Positions 18,000-27,643 of a stretch of DNA of 64,000 nucleotides are shown here, one piece after another. Source of the stretch: JAEUIG01 sp046349775 (GTDB lineage Bacteria; Planctomycetota; Planctomycetia; Planctomycetales; Planctomycetaceae); assembly GCA_046349775.1 (NCBI GenBank), contig JAXMBS010000005.1:88509-152508 (forward strand). The letters run 5' to 3'. The first letter of the stretch is position 1. Each line of letters begins with the position of its first letter. The notes below the pieces were generated by a model that saw nothing but the letters and a program-made list of their open reading frames with translations, made no database searches and was not told where the DNA came from. Made by a program: the position numbers and the translations under genes.

Positions 18000-19560
18000 G
18001 CGAAATTCCGACGTTCGGCGTGCGGCGTCCACAATGATGACCGGAGGTCGAAGCCGCAAGCGTGGCCGGCGGACAGCGACGTTGCTGGCGGCAGCGCTGT
18101 GGATCGGACTGGGCACAGCCGCCAGCGGCGCAGAGCCGGTATTTCGTGTCACGCTCGATCCGGCGGTTCGCGCGGCGCCGTTTACGGGGCGGGTGTTCGT
18201 GCTCCTCTCCCGGCGAGTTCCTGAGCCGCGCGTCGGCCCGAGCTGGTTCGGGACCGAGCCGTTCCTCAGTCTCGACGTGGTGAACTGGCAACCTGGGGCG
18301 TCGATCGACCTCGATCCCGGCGATCCCCAAGTGTTGACGTACCCGCGTGCCTGGGAGGGGGTCGATCTCAGACAGCATCGTGCGCAGGCGGTGGCGCGGT
18401 TCAATTCGCTGGTGCGGACCGTGGGTACCGGTGCCGGCAACGGCTACGGGCCGGTCGTCACGCTCGGGGAACTGGCGCCGGATCTGGTCGAATTGAGAAT
18501 TGACCAGACAGTCGTCGCCCCGGTGTTTGAAGAGACTCCATCGGTCAAGTTGCTGCGCGTCCGCTCCGAATTGCTCAGCGATTTTCATCAGCGCGATGTG
18601 TACGTGCAGGCGGGGGTGATGTTGCCGGACTCGTATCACACGCAGCAGGGCCGGCGGTATCCGACAATTTTCGAAGTGCCGGGCTTCGGCGGATCGCATT
18701 TCGATGCGCTTCGCCGGGGAGCATCGGAAGCGGAGCCGACGACAGGCGTCGAGTTCCTGCATGTCATGCTGGACGCGAATTGCCCGTTGGGGCATCACGT
18801 GTTCGCGGACTCGGACAATAACGGGCCGGTCAACCGCGCCCTGCGCGAGGAGCTGATTCCAGCATTCGATCGAGAGTTTCGGAGTGTGGCGAAACCGCAG
18901 GCGCGGTTCCTGACGGGACATTCATCGGGAGGGTGGAGTTCGCTGTGGATCCAGGTCTCCGCGCCGAAGGAGTTCGGTGGCGTGTGGAGCACGTCGCCGG
19001 ATCCAGTCGATCTGCGGGACTTTCAGCGGATCGACGTCTACCGGCCAGAGGAAAATATGTATGTCGATCCACAACGGGAGCGGCGGCCGCTGGCGCGAAT
19101 CGGCGGGCGGGTGGCGCTGTGGTACGACGATTTCGCGTGGATGGAGCACGTGCATGGGCCGGGAGGCCAGCTGCACAGTTTTGAAGCCGGTCTTCAGCGA
19201 GCGCGGCTGAGCTGACGGCCGGCCGCAGCTGCTGTGGAACCGGCTGACCGGTGAGATTGACCCGGACTGTGGCAGCCACTTGGGAACGCTATGACATCCG
19301 GCTGATCCTGGAGCGGAACTGGGCCGCTCTCGGACCGCCGCTGGCGGGCAAGCTGCACGTCTTCATGGGGAGCGAGGACACGTTTTATCTCGACGGTGCG
19401 ACACGACTGTTGAAAGAGTCGCTCGAGCGGCTGGGCAGCGACGCGGTCGTCGAAATCCATCCCGGCAAAGACCACAACACACTACTGTCGGCAGACCTGC
19501 GGGCACGAATTCGGCGGGAGATGGCGGAAACGTACCTGAAGTCGCGCAGAGAAGAGGCGC
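17998..19560 (+). CDS. Secreted esterase (putative esterase/EsteraseD-like), frameshifted near 19.2 kb
   Basis: An alpha/beta hydrolase. The ATG at 17998 has GGGAG six bases upstream; an alternative is 18034. A long basic n-region and hydrophobic helix (LLAAALWIGLGTAASGA) form a signal peptide. An N-terminal beta domain follows, then YPTIFEVPGFGGSHFD, and the nucleophile elbow FLTGHSSGGW with Ser in GHSSG near 18925. The frame breaks at about 19190 (SFEA/VFSERG) and continues as YDIRLILERNWAALGPP, GSEDTFYLDGATRLL and the catalytic-His segment HPGKDHNTLL (about 19470). The true stop is not evident; the frame runs on antisense to the next gene, so another indel near 19.56 kb is likely. Confidence 0.7.
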
Positions 19561-19604
19561 GCGAGTTCGGTGGGGCGAATATCGAGCAAGCGGGGACGCT
19601 GGCA

Positions 19605-20786
19605 CTACGTCAACGAGAGATCGTGGCTCGTCAGCCGCTCGTAACCGGTCTCCGTGATCAGATAATTGTGCTCGAATCGCATCCCGCCGATGCCTTCGAT
19701 GTACGCCCCCGGTTCGAGCGTCAGGACATCGCCGGCGACAAGGACATCGTCGCTCTGCGACACGAGAATCGGCGGCTCCGGATGCGCCAGGCCGATGCCG
19801 TGCCCGGCGTGGTGCTGAAACGCGTGGCCGTAGCCGGCTTCGTCGTAGGGGCGCCAGGCCGCCGCGTGCACGTCGCGGGCCTTGGCGCCGGCGCGCAGCG
19901 TCCGCTCCGCGCTCGCAATTCCAGCAATGCACAGATCGAAGAGCAGCACCTGCGGATCGGTCGGCTGGCCGATCGCAATCGTATTCGTGAAGTCGCCGCG
20001 GTATCCGTCGAGGACCACCGAATAGTCCAGGATGAACAGGTCGCCGCGCTGCAGCACGTGATCCGTGGGCAGTCCGCCGGCTTTGGGGTTTTTGGGCGTC
20101 GTTGACCGGAAGTCTCCGTACACCAGTCCCGGCCGGCCCGCTGCCTGCAACACGACTTTTTCGATCTCGCAATAGACCTCCAGCTCGCTGACTCCCGCCC
20201 GTGCGATGTCGCGCAGCGCCGCCTGTCCGGCCAGCCCGGCACGAATGCTGTCCCGCAACAGCGCGATCTCGTCCGGCTCTTTCCGGCGCCGCAGTTCGCG
20301 CAGCAGCGATCCCAGGCTGATCGGTCCTGAACCGTTGGTCTTCGGCGAAACGGCCGATCCCTGGATTTTTGAGGAAGCATCCAGTTTCAGCAGCGCAGCC
20401 GCGGCCAGCGGCAGCCACTCCGCTTCGACCAGGCCGGGGCGGTTGTGCAATTCGGGCGCCACTTTCTCGAGCGCGCGGAACAGCGAGTGATCGCGATTGA
20501 TGATGGAGTGCTTGTGGTCGTACCAGCCGTCGGCGATTTCGCGGTCGATGTACGGCGGGTGCACGGCCGATCGGATCGTGAAATTGTCGGCCAGCAGAGT
20601 CGCGCGGCCGTCCCGTTCGAGCAGCAACAGTCCGCGCTCGCCCCCGGAGAAGCTGAGCGGCTGCACCCAGAACCCGGCCAGGTACTGTACGTGCCGCGGG
20701 TCGGCGATCAGACACCATTCGATGTTTTCCGGGAGCGCATCCCACATCCGCTGTCGTCGGGCCAGACAACCTTCCTGAGTCAGCAT
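19605..20786 (-). CDS. M24 family metallopeptidase (Xaa-Pro peptidase-like)
   Basis: 393 residues from the ATG at 20786 (MLTQEG); the frame extends 45 bases further. The N-terminal creatinase-like domain (1-160) carries DPRHVQYLAGFW. The C-terminal pita-bread domain has the five metal ligands in order: Asp in FILDYSV, Asp in RGDFTN, His in HHAGHGIGL, Glu in LTLEPGAY, Glu in RFEHNY. Predicted cytoplasmic dimetal aminopeptidase or dipeptidase that cleaves before proline. A second, more distant member lies at 60735. Stop and neighbouring esterase end converge tightly. Confidence 0.9.
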   Translation of the reverse strand: MLTQEGCLARRQRMWDALPENIEWCLIADPRHVQYLAGFWVQPLSFSGGERGLLLLERDGRATLLADNFTIRSAVHPPYIDREIADGWYDHKHSIINRDHSLFRALEKVAPELHNRPGLVEAEWLPLAAAALLKLDASSKIQGSAVSPKTNGSGPISLGSLLRELRRRKEPDEIALLRDSIRAGLAGQAALRDIARAGVSELEVYCEIEKVVLQAAGRPGLVYGDFRSTTPKNPKAGGLPTDHVLQRGDLFILDYSVVLDGYRGDFTNTIAIGQPTDPQVLLFDLCIAGIASAERTLRAGAKARDVHAAAWRPYDEAGYGHAFQHHAGHGIGLAHPEPPILVSQSDDVLVAGDVLTLEPGAYIEGIGGMRFEHNYLITETGYERLTSHDLSLT

Positions 20787-20865
20787 CGCAGTGGTCCTTG
20801 GTCGTGCCTTGTGAGTCCATCTGAACGCCATTCTAAAGGGAAAGCCGAAAGCGGACAGCGAAAGA

Positions 20866-20893
20866 GAATGTCGGAATGGCCGAATGTCGAATG
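20866..20893. repeat. Word repeat GAATGTCG family
   Basis: The word GAATGTCG(G)AATG occurs twice in 28 bases, separated by GCC, in the divergent spacer between the M24 and M28 peptidase genes. The composition is AT-richer than the flanking genes. The spacer should hold both promoters. Confidence 0.5.
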
Positions 20894-20991
20894 TTCTCCG
20901 TCGAGCGCGGCCCTTTGTTGCGATTGCCCTCCGGCCTACAATCGGGCAGAGCCTTCACGAACCCGAAATTCGACGAATGGGTGAACCACGC

Positions 20992-22981
20992 ATGCGGACG
21001 ACGCTCCACGCGTACCGACGATTCGCCGCGATTCTGAGCCTGGCAGTCATCACCGCAGCTGCGACGCGTACGCGTGCCGCCGACAACGACGCCGAGGTCG
21101 AGCGGTTGCGGGGCGACGTCCGCACGCTGGCAGCGGATGACTTCGACGGCCGCGGTGTCGGCACGGCCGGACTCGAAAAGGCGGCCGAGTATGTTCGGAG
21201 CGCCTTCACCGCCGCCGGTCTCGATGTCACCGTCGCGGGGGGCGATCCCTATCAGGAATTCGAGATCAACACCGGCGCCGAACTCACCGAGCCGAACACG
21301 CTGACGTTCAACGGTCCGGAGGGGAACAGTGTGCCGCTGAAGTACGACACGGACTTCCGCACCTGCTCGTTCGGTGCAGCGGGGATGTTCGACGCCGATG
21401 TCGTCTTCTGCGGCTACGGCATTGAATCTACAGACCCGGCCTACAACGACTATGACGGCGTCGACGTGACCGGCAAGGTCGTCGTCGTGATTCGCCGGAC
21501 CCCGCAGCAGGGAAAAGAGAACGGCCTGTTCTCGGTCGGTCACGGCACGTCACGACACGCTGGATTAACGACGAAGGTCAGCCAGGCGTTTCAGCGCGGC
21601 GCGGCTGCGCTGCTCGTCGTCAACGACGTGTTCACGGGCGCGACCGAACATGAACAGCTGGAAATGCAGCACAAGCAGGCGGAGGCGGCCATCGTCGCAG
21701 CCGCCGAGAAGCTCGTCGACACCGGTGCCGACGCCACGCGCAGGCCGAAGCCGCGCGCAAGGAACGACGCGGCTGTCGGCCCGCGACAAATTCGCGAGAT
21801 GCTCGCTCAGGAGGGCGATCCGCTGATCGCCTTCGGTTACGGCGGCACCCGCGCCGGCAAATCGCTGCCGGTGTTCTCCGTCTCGCAGGCGGCTGTCAAC
21901 CGGCTTCTCCAAGCGTCTCTCGGCAAGACGCTGGCACAGCTCGAAAGCGAGATCGACGCGGACGGCAAGCCGCACAGCGCCGTGCTGACCGGCTGGAAGG
22001 CCACCGGTCAGTCGAGCCTGAAAGCCGTGAAGGTCGGCGTCAAGAACGTCATCGGCGTGCTGCCCGGCGAAGGTCCGCTGGCGAACGAGACGGTCGTCAT
22101 CGGCGCGCACTACGACCACGTCGGCTACGGCGGTGAAGGTTCGCTCGCCCCCGGCTCGACCGAAGTCCATAACGGCGCCGACGACAACGCCTCCGGGACG
22201 GCCGCCCTGATGGAACTTGCTCGACGCTTTGGCGAAAGTCACAAAAAACTGCCGCGCCGGCTGGTGTTCATTGCCTTCACCGGCGAAGAGCGCGGGCTGC
22301 TGGGCTCCGCCGAGTACGTTCGCGAGCCGCTGTTTCCGCTCGATACGACCATTGCCATGATCAACATGGACATGGTCGGCCGGATGGATTCCAACAAGCT
22401 CACCGTGTTCGGCACCGGCACGTCGCCCGTCTGGAATCCGCTGCTCGACAAGTACTCGACTGAGCTCAAGCTGGACCTGTCGCGCAAACCAGAGGGGATG
22501 GGCCCCAGCGACTCCGGTCGTTCTACACGGCGAAGATTCCGCGCGTATCTCACCGGACGCACAGCGACTACCACCGCCGACGGACGACTGGGAAAGCTGA
22601 ACTATGCGGGGATGACGAGCGTCGTCGACTCCGACGACGATCTGGTCGTCGCCGTCGCCACAACCCTGAGCGGCCGGCGTGATGGAAGTGCAGGGGCGGG
22701 CGTCGATGGCGACGGCAGCCGGCTATACTTCGGCAGTATTCCGATTTCCTCGGCAGACGCCGACGGCTATCCGATCCAGGAGTCGCGCCGGGGAGCCCGG
22801 CCGCGAAAGCCGGACTGACAGGGGCGACATCATCGTGCGGCTGGGGGGCACCGGATCGTGGGCTGGATGACTTTGACCCAGCGCTGCGGAAATTCGGAGC
22901 TGGACAGCAGGTCGAGGTCGTCGTCTTGCGAAATGGAAATGAGGTCAACTGAATGTGACGCTCGGCGCGCCGCGCTCTTGA
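20992..22981 (+). CDS. Secreted M28 zinc aminopeptidase with PA insert and PDZ tail, frameshifted 3' end
   Basis: From the ATG at 20992: signal peptide (FAAILSLAVITAAATRTRA), then DFDGRGVGTAGLEKA. A PA-like insert follows (FCGYGIESTDPAYNDYDG, KVVVVIRR). The M28 core ligands are His and Asp in GAHYDHVGYG, Asp in NGADDNASGTA, Glu in TGEERGLLGS and Asp in INMDMVGR. After PSD (about 22510) the frame shifts. The last ligand motif (HSDYH) and LNYAGMTSVVD, YFGSIP and a PDZ-like tail (DFDPALRKFGAGQQVEVVVL, ending NVTLGAPRS at 22981) are spread over three frames. At least four indels in 450 bases; the intact enzyme would have about 650 residues. Confidence 0.8.
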
Positions 22982-23055
22982 AAGTGGAGTCAGGTGCGAG
23001 GGGAAGAGGGGGGAGGAAGAGGTCTGACCAGCATGCACATTGCAACGACCGGGCC

Positions 23056-24084
23056 ATGTCGGTGTCCCTGAATCCCGAATCCCGTCCCGGCGCGCCGGGG
23101 CCGAATCCTGGTCGCGTCCTGTTGACCGACCTGCCGTGGGGCAACACCGACATCGAGCGCGCCGGACTTGCCGCAGCGGGTGCTGAAATTGTGCTGGCTC
23201 CGAACGGTGAAGAGTCCACACTCGTTGCGCACGCACAGGGCGTCGACGCCATCGCGACCTGCTGGGCGCACGTGACCGCACGAGTCCTCGACGCCGCCCC
23301 CGATTGCCGGATCGTCGCCCGGTTTGGCATCGGACTGGATAACATCGACGTCGCTGCCGCGACCGAACGCGGCATCCTCGTCACAAACGTCCCGGACTAT
23401 TGCGTTCAGGAGGTTGCCGACCACACGCTGGCGCTGCTGCTTGCGCTCGCGCGCAACGTCGCATTCTTTCACGTGCGTACGAAACGCGGCGAGTACGACC
23501 TGCCGGCCGGTCCGACGATACATCGCCTTTCCACTCAAACGCTGGGTCTGATCGGCCTCGGCCGGATTGGCCGCGCCGTCGCCCAGAGGGCCCGAGCACT
23601 CGGAATGACAGTCATCGCGCACACGCACTCTGGCAACGACCACGGCGCCGGCTGCGAGATGCTCGACCTGCCGTCGCTGCTGGCGCGCAGCGACTACGTC
23701 TCGCTGCACGTGCCGGCGACTCCGGAAACCCAGCATCTGCTGAACGCGGCGACGCTGGCGAAGCTGCGCCCTGGCGCCCGGATCATCAACACGAGCCGCG
23801 GCGCTCTGATTGACCCCACGGCACTGTGGGACGTCCTGCAGAACGGACGCGTCTCGGCGGCGGCGCTGGATGTTTTTGAACCGGAGCCACCCGATCTGGA
23901 GCACCCGCTGTATCGCGACGAACGGGTGATCGTGACCCCGCACACGGCGTTCGTCTCGGCCGAATCGGTCGAGGAATTGCGCCACCGGGTGGTGGCGCAG
24001 ATTGTCGCGGTCCTGCGGGGTGTGACGCCGGAAAACGTCGTCAATCCCGAAGTGCTCCGTGGCCGTGGAGGCCGCCTGGCGTGA
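23056..24084 (+). CDS. D-isomer specific 2-hydroxyacid dehydrogenase
   Basis: 342 residues, NAD-dependent. The catalytic domain has ARFGIGLDNIDVAAATERG near 95-113. The Rossmann core has the nucleotide-binding GLGRIGRAVAQRA near 173. Next comes NTSRGALID with the active-site Arg near 241, then Glu in EPEPPDLEHPL and His in VTPHTAF. It resembles the C-terminal-binding-protein / phosphoglycerate-dehydrogenase-like branch; the substrate is not determined. The ATG at 23056 is the first in the conserved frame; the upstream extension is unrelated sequence. Confidence 0.9.
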   Translation: MSVSLNPESRPGAPGPNPGRVLLTDLPWGNTDIERAGLAAAGAEIVLAPNGEESTLVAHAQGVDAIATCWAHVTARVLDAAPDCRIVARFGIGLDNIDVAAATERGILVTNVPDYCVQEVADHTLALLLALARNVAFFHVRTKRGEYDLPAGPTIHRLSTQTLGLIGLGRIGRAVAQRARALGMTVIAHTHSGNDHGAGCEMLDLPSLLARSDYVSLHVPATPETQHLLNAATLAKLRPGARIINTSRGALIDPTALWDVLQNGRVSAAALDVFEPEPPDLEHPLYRDERVIVTPHTAFVSAESVEELRHRVVAQIVAVLRGVTPENVVNPEVLRGRGGRLA

Positions 24085-24306
24085 GCGACGCCGGCAGCGG
24101 CAAGCGCAAACTGCGCTAACGAATGTTCCGATTCTCTCGATGTTGCGGCCGGGCGCAGGTTGCCGCGAACGCGGACCACGCGCGGCGAATTTCGCCCGGC
24201 GGCGCGGGAACGCCCTGGCGCCGCGTGTTCCACGAACTAGACTCCCCATGTTGAGCCAAGCTCTCATTGATTGACCCCTTCGCCGCGCAGCGGGCACTTG
24301 CGGACC

Positions 24307-25497
24307 ATGACCGGTACTCCCTTTGAACGCGAATCGCGGCGCGCGCAACGCCGCAAGGAACGTGAGCGGCAACTGCACCTCGACTGCGGCCGCCACGATC
24401 GACGCCCCGCAGCTGGGAATCCGGGACGTGTTTCTCCCGTCGATCCGCTCGGAGGCGCCACGGTCACACCCGTCGAATCCCATGGACTCACCGACGAGGA
24501 GGTCGCGGAGCTGACGGAGGAAGCGGAGGACTCCACACCGCTGGGAGTCGACGACGAGGAAGACGCGTCTCCTGAGTCGGCTTCGCAGCAGGTGGCAGCC
24601 CTGCAGCATGCCCTGCACGAGAAAGACGAACTGCTGAGTGTCCTGACGGCGCAACTCGAAGAAGCTGCCGATCGCCTTGACCGGCTGCACCGCGCCGGCA
24701 TCGACCGCACTTCCCGCGTCGGTGTCGCGGACATGGATGCGGCGGCCGGCTCGGCGGACGTCAGTGAATATCTGGGCCGACTTACCGGCCAGTGGGAGGC
24801 AGCGCAATTCGCCGAGCAGTTTGCAGCGGTCCGTAATCGCCTCGACGATATTTACGACGCGGTCACGCTGCCGCGGACGGCCGAGCGTTCAGACGGCAGC
24901 CGTTCCGTTGAAGAGCCGATGCCGCGCGCGACGGACTCCGCCAGCAAGCTCCCCGGCTGGGAGGACATGAAGGCCCAGCTCCTGCGGCAGGGCGCCGACC
25001 AGCATCGCAGCGATCCCAACGATGAAGACGCGACGGTCGCAGACCTCAACGACGCCGCTGCGGACGTCCTGAGCGACCTGCCGCTGGAACCCCCCGCGGC
25101 GATCGATACGGATACCGCCGATCGCGACACGCTCGCTGCGGCCGTCGAAGAGCGGGACGTCTTCATTTCACACCTGATCCGCCGGCTGCGGTCCGGCTCT
25201 TCCGGCCGCTATGCGCCGATCGACTGGGCCGAAGTCTCCGGCGCGCCGGATGACCTTCGTGAGCGCCTGCAGGAGCATGAAGCACGGCTGCAGGAACTGC
25301 TGCGGATGGAAGAGTGCGATCTGTCGCTGGAGCGAGCCAGACTGGCCCGCGAGCGGGCGCGCCTCGAACAATTGCGGCGCGATCTGGAACGCGATCCGCG
25401 CGACGAGGATCCCGATGCCGACGAGGCGGACAAGAACGAGCGCCGCTGGCTGCGCGTGTTCGGATTCGGCCGGAAGCCGGACGGCAACCAGGATTGA
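24307..25497 (+). CDS. Coiled-coil hypothetical protein
   Basis: About 396 residues, highly charged (Asp/Glu/Arg), without signal peptide or membrane helix. A basic N-terminus (RRAQRRKERERQ) and acidic linker are followed by coiled-coil segments near 95-130 (LQHALHEKDELLSVLTAQLE) and 320-375 (LERARLARERARLEQL). It ends RRWLRVFGFGRK. No catalytic motif; perhaps a scaffolding or DNA-associated protein, but nothing supports a specific role. Confidence 0.7.
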   Translation: MTGTPFERESRRAQRRKERERQLHLDCGRHDRRPAAGNPGRVSPVDPLGGATVTPVESHGLTDEEVAELTEEAEDSTPLGVDDEEDASPESASQQVAALQHALHEKDELLSVLTAQLEEAADRLDRLHRAGIDRTSRVGVADMDAAAGSADVSEYLGRLTGQWEAAQFAEQFAAVRNRLDDIYDAVTLPRTAERSDGSRSVEEPMPRATDSASKLPGWEDMKAQLLRQGADQHRSDPNDEDATVADLNDAAADVLSDLPLEPPAAIDTDTADRDTLAAAVEERDVFISHLIRRLRSGSSGRYAPIDWAEVSGAPDDLRERLQEHEARLQELLRMEECDLSLERARLARERARLEQLRRDLERDPRDEDPDADEADKNERRWLRVFGFGRKPDGNQD

Positions 25498-25498
25498 A

Positions 25499-25590
25499 TT
25501 GGTCAATTGTTCATGGTCCATGGTCCATTGCAAAGTCGGTGCTGTAGAGTTGTCACCGACAATTGACCATTAACAATTGACCATTGACAC
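25499..25590. repeat. Word repeat CAATTGACCATT family with stem-loop
   Basis: Right half: CAATTGACCATT twice in tandem (25560-25586). Left half: the reverse-complement word TGGTCAATTGTT followed by ATGGTCC repeats. Between them, GTCGGTG and CACCGAC form a 7-bp hairpin (25535-25560). The whole block fills the 97-base gap between two convergent genes. Confidence 0.7.
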
Positions 25591-25594
25591 GCCG

Positions 25595-26452
25595 TCAGGC
25601 GTTGTGGTCCTGTCGCGGTGTGCGATAGGAATGCGGCGCAAGCAGCGGACCGTACAGCTCCGGCCGGCGGTCTGCGAACCGGTCGATTTCGTGCTTGTCG
25701 GGGACGCGGATCACGCGTTTGCGGCGCGACTTTACAGTGTCGATGTCGGCGTAAAAGATCTCTTCCTTAACGCCGCTGGGCGCTGCGAGCACGTCGCCGT
25801 TCGGCGCACAGATGCTGCTCATCCCGATAAACGGGAACCCGCGCTCGGTCCCCACGCGATTGACGGCGGCGAAGTAGATGCCATTTTCCATGGCGCGCGA
25901 GCGGATGGAGCACTGGGCCATGCACTCGGCGCCCGGCGGCCAGTTGGTCGGCAGGACGACGATGTCGACCCCGGCCAATGCCAGGCAGCGGGTCGCTTCG
26001 GGGAATGCGGCGTCGTAACAGATGAGCATGCCGATGCGGACGCCGCCCGCCTCGTGGACGGCGAACGGCCGGTCGCCATAGGCGGTGAACATATCGATGC
26101 CGAGATACGGCAGGTGCACTTTGCGGTAGGAGCCGATGACGCCCTGCGGACCAACCAGGACGGCGGCGTTGAAGATTTTCTCCCCCGCCGCCTCGAGCAT
26201 GCCGAACACGACGAAACAGTCATGCTTGCGGCAACAGGTCTGCACTGTTTCGGTGATCGGGCCGGGAATCGGCTGGGCGAATTCGCGGGCTTCATCGGCG
26301 CTGTCGAAGCAGTAGCCGGTGGCTGCGCACTCGGGAAAGATCACCAACTTGGCGCCGGAAGCCGTAGCGTCGGCGACATACCGGCTGATGCGTTCCAGGT
26401 TCTGGGGGACGTTCGCGAGCGCGACGTCCATCTGCACTCCAGCGATGCGCAT
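25595..26452 (-). CDS. Carbon-nitrogen hydrolase (nitrilase superfamily)
   Basis: 285 residues, cytoplasmic amidase-type enzyme. The triad is clear: Glu41 (LVIFPECAATG), Lys111 (SYRKVHLPYLG) and nucleophile Cys145 (MLICYDAAFPE). The fold is full length with the usual start MRIAGVQMD. Substrate unknown: N-carbamoyl amines, omega-amides and similar are all possible. The upstream YdjM-like gene is co-directional but separated by a 93-base repeat-bearing gap. Confidence 0.92.
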   Translation of the reverse strand: MRIAGVQMDVALANVPQNLERISRYVADATASGAKLVIFPECAATGYCFDSADEAREFAQPIPGPITETVQTCCRKHDCFVVFGMLEAAGEKIFNAAVLVGPQGVIGSYRKVHLPYLGIDMFTAYGDRPFAVHEAGGVRIGMLICYDAAFPEATRCLALAGVDIVVLPTNWPPGAECMAQCSIRSRAMENGIYFAAVNRVGTERGFPFIGMSSICAPNGDVLAAPSGVKEEIFYADIDTVKSRRKRVIRVPDKHEIDRFADRRPELYGPLLAPHSYRTPRQDHNA

Positions 26453-26465
26453 GGGAATCGAGGCC

Positions 26466-26533
26466 AGACGTTAGAGGTTAGACGTTCGTGCCGAACCTCA
26501 GTGTACCGTTCTGGCGTCTGACGTCTAACGTCT
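26466..26533. repeat. Word repeat AGACGTTAGA family, inverted
   Basis: AGACGTTAGA (26466-26475) recurs in variant form as GTTAGACGTT just after it and inverted as TCTAACGTCT (26524-26533), preceded by GTCTGACG. It occupies most of the 93-base gap between two co-directional minus-strand genes. Confidence 0.65.
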
Positions 26534-26545
26534 CGCCTCTACAGT

Positions 26546-27424
26546 TCACCGCAGGACGCTGTCCCGTGGTTGGGTGGCGACGTCGTCGGACCCTGTAGAC
26601 GGCACGATGGCGGTGTCGGCCGCCGGGACGTGCCTGGGGATTGCCGGCTGGGGATAACCGTCGATGCTGACGGGCATTGGTTCCTCCGGCGGGTGCGGCG
26701 CAGGCGCCGCGTCGATGACGGCCGTGGCCGATGGCGCCTCAGCCGTGATGGCAAAGTGCTTCGGCGGTGCGTTCGCAGGACCGATGATTCCGGCCTCCGC
26801 CAGTGCCACGACCGTCAATCCGGCCAGCAGCATGTAGGCCATCACGTTGGGGACGAACTCCGGCCCGAACATCTTGAGCGCGCTGCCGGCCGATTTCTTC
26901 AGCGACACATGCACGCCCGACCATTGCACGCTGTACAGTTCGTCCAGCAGCAAATGCGAGAAGAACCCGATGGCCACGCCGCCCCCCATGACCAGCTTGA
27001 CCTTCAGACTGTGTCCTGGGTAGGTCAGGTAGGTCGCTTCGGCAGCGATCAAGAGCGCGGGAATGCTATGGAACATACCGCGGTGCACGCTGAGCGAGCC
27101 GACCAGCATCGCGAGGCCGTACTTGATGCCAAGGTAGATCGCCAGAAACAGGACCATCACCATTTCCGGCTCGTTGGGGAGATGGGTCCAGTACAGGATG
27201 CGGCCGATGAGCAACAGCGGGGCGACCGAGGCGGTGAGGCCGAACATTTCGCGGACCGGCCGACCGCTTTCGGAGTCGAGGTCGGGGAGAATTCCGCCGA
27301 TGGCGGTGAACCAGCCGGCGAGGATCCCCTGCACAGGCGTAAAGCCCAGCAACAGCCAGCTTCCCAGGCCCACAGCGACCCCGAGCAGACCGCTGACAGA
27401 GATGTGTTCGCGATACATCGCCAT
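26546..27424 (-). CDS. YdjM-like metal-dependent membrane hydrolase (DUF457)
   Basis: 292 residues. Five or six hydrophobic segments lie in the first 220, with the family motifs GGILPDLDSE (Asp48/Asp50), SVHRGMFHS (114-120) and SHLLLDELYS in or beside membrane helices. These are the conserved acidic and histidine residues of the YdjM/LexA-regulated inner-membrane family. The last 75 residues are a soluble tail rich in Pro and Ala, absent from E. coli YdjM. Catalytic activity has never been shown for most members. Confidence 0.85.
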   Translation of the reverse strand: MAMYREHISVSGLLGVAVGLGSWLLLGFTPVQGILAGWFTAIGGILPDLDSESGRPVREMFGLTASVAPLLLIGRILYWTHLPNEPEMVMVLFLAIYLGIKYGLAMLVGSLSVHRGMFHSIPALLIAAEATYLTYPGHSLKVKLVMGGGVAIGFFSHLLLDELYSVQWSGVHVSLKKSAGSALKMFGPEFVPNVMAYMLLAGLTVVALAEAGIIGPANAPPKHFAITAEAPSATAVIDAAPAPHPPEEPMPVSIDGYPQPAIPRHVPAADTAIVPSTGSDDVATQPRDSVLR

Positions 27425-27547
27425 CGTGTCGTCCCTGACAAAAGTTCGCTGCGCCGCACGATCCCGTGCAGCTACCCTGCTCTCAAAACGGGCGGGAAAT
27501 GTAGCAGAGGGCTGCCGAAACCGGCAATATGCGTCCGGGGGGTGATC

Positions 27548-27619
27548 GTTTATGGTTGAGCGTACGTCGACAAAGGCTCGCGTCTGCGGTTTTCGGTCGA
27601 TAAACCATCAACGATAAAC
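27548..27619. repeat. Word repeat GTTTATSGTTGA family in divergent spacer
   Basis: GTTTATGGTTGA at 27548-27559 and, inverted, the block 27597-27619 reading AAACCATCAACGATAAAC. A 19-base core of the same family is found again at 61857-61875. It sits in the 219-base spacer between divergent YdjM-like and ABC permease genes. Confidence 0.65.
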
Positions 27620-27643
27620 CCGATTCGGATCTACCATCGCCCC

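Noticed and set aside
17131..18921. 596-codon minus-strand frame running upstream of citrate synthase
   Set aside because: Only its last part (from 17607) is citrate synthase; the rest is antisense to the esterase and overlaps SlyX in another frame.
19363..20820. 485-codon minus-strand frame overlapping the M24 peptidase
   Set aside because: Shadow of the peptidase in another frame; Arg/Ala/Gly-rich.
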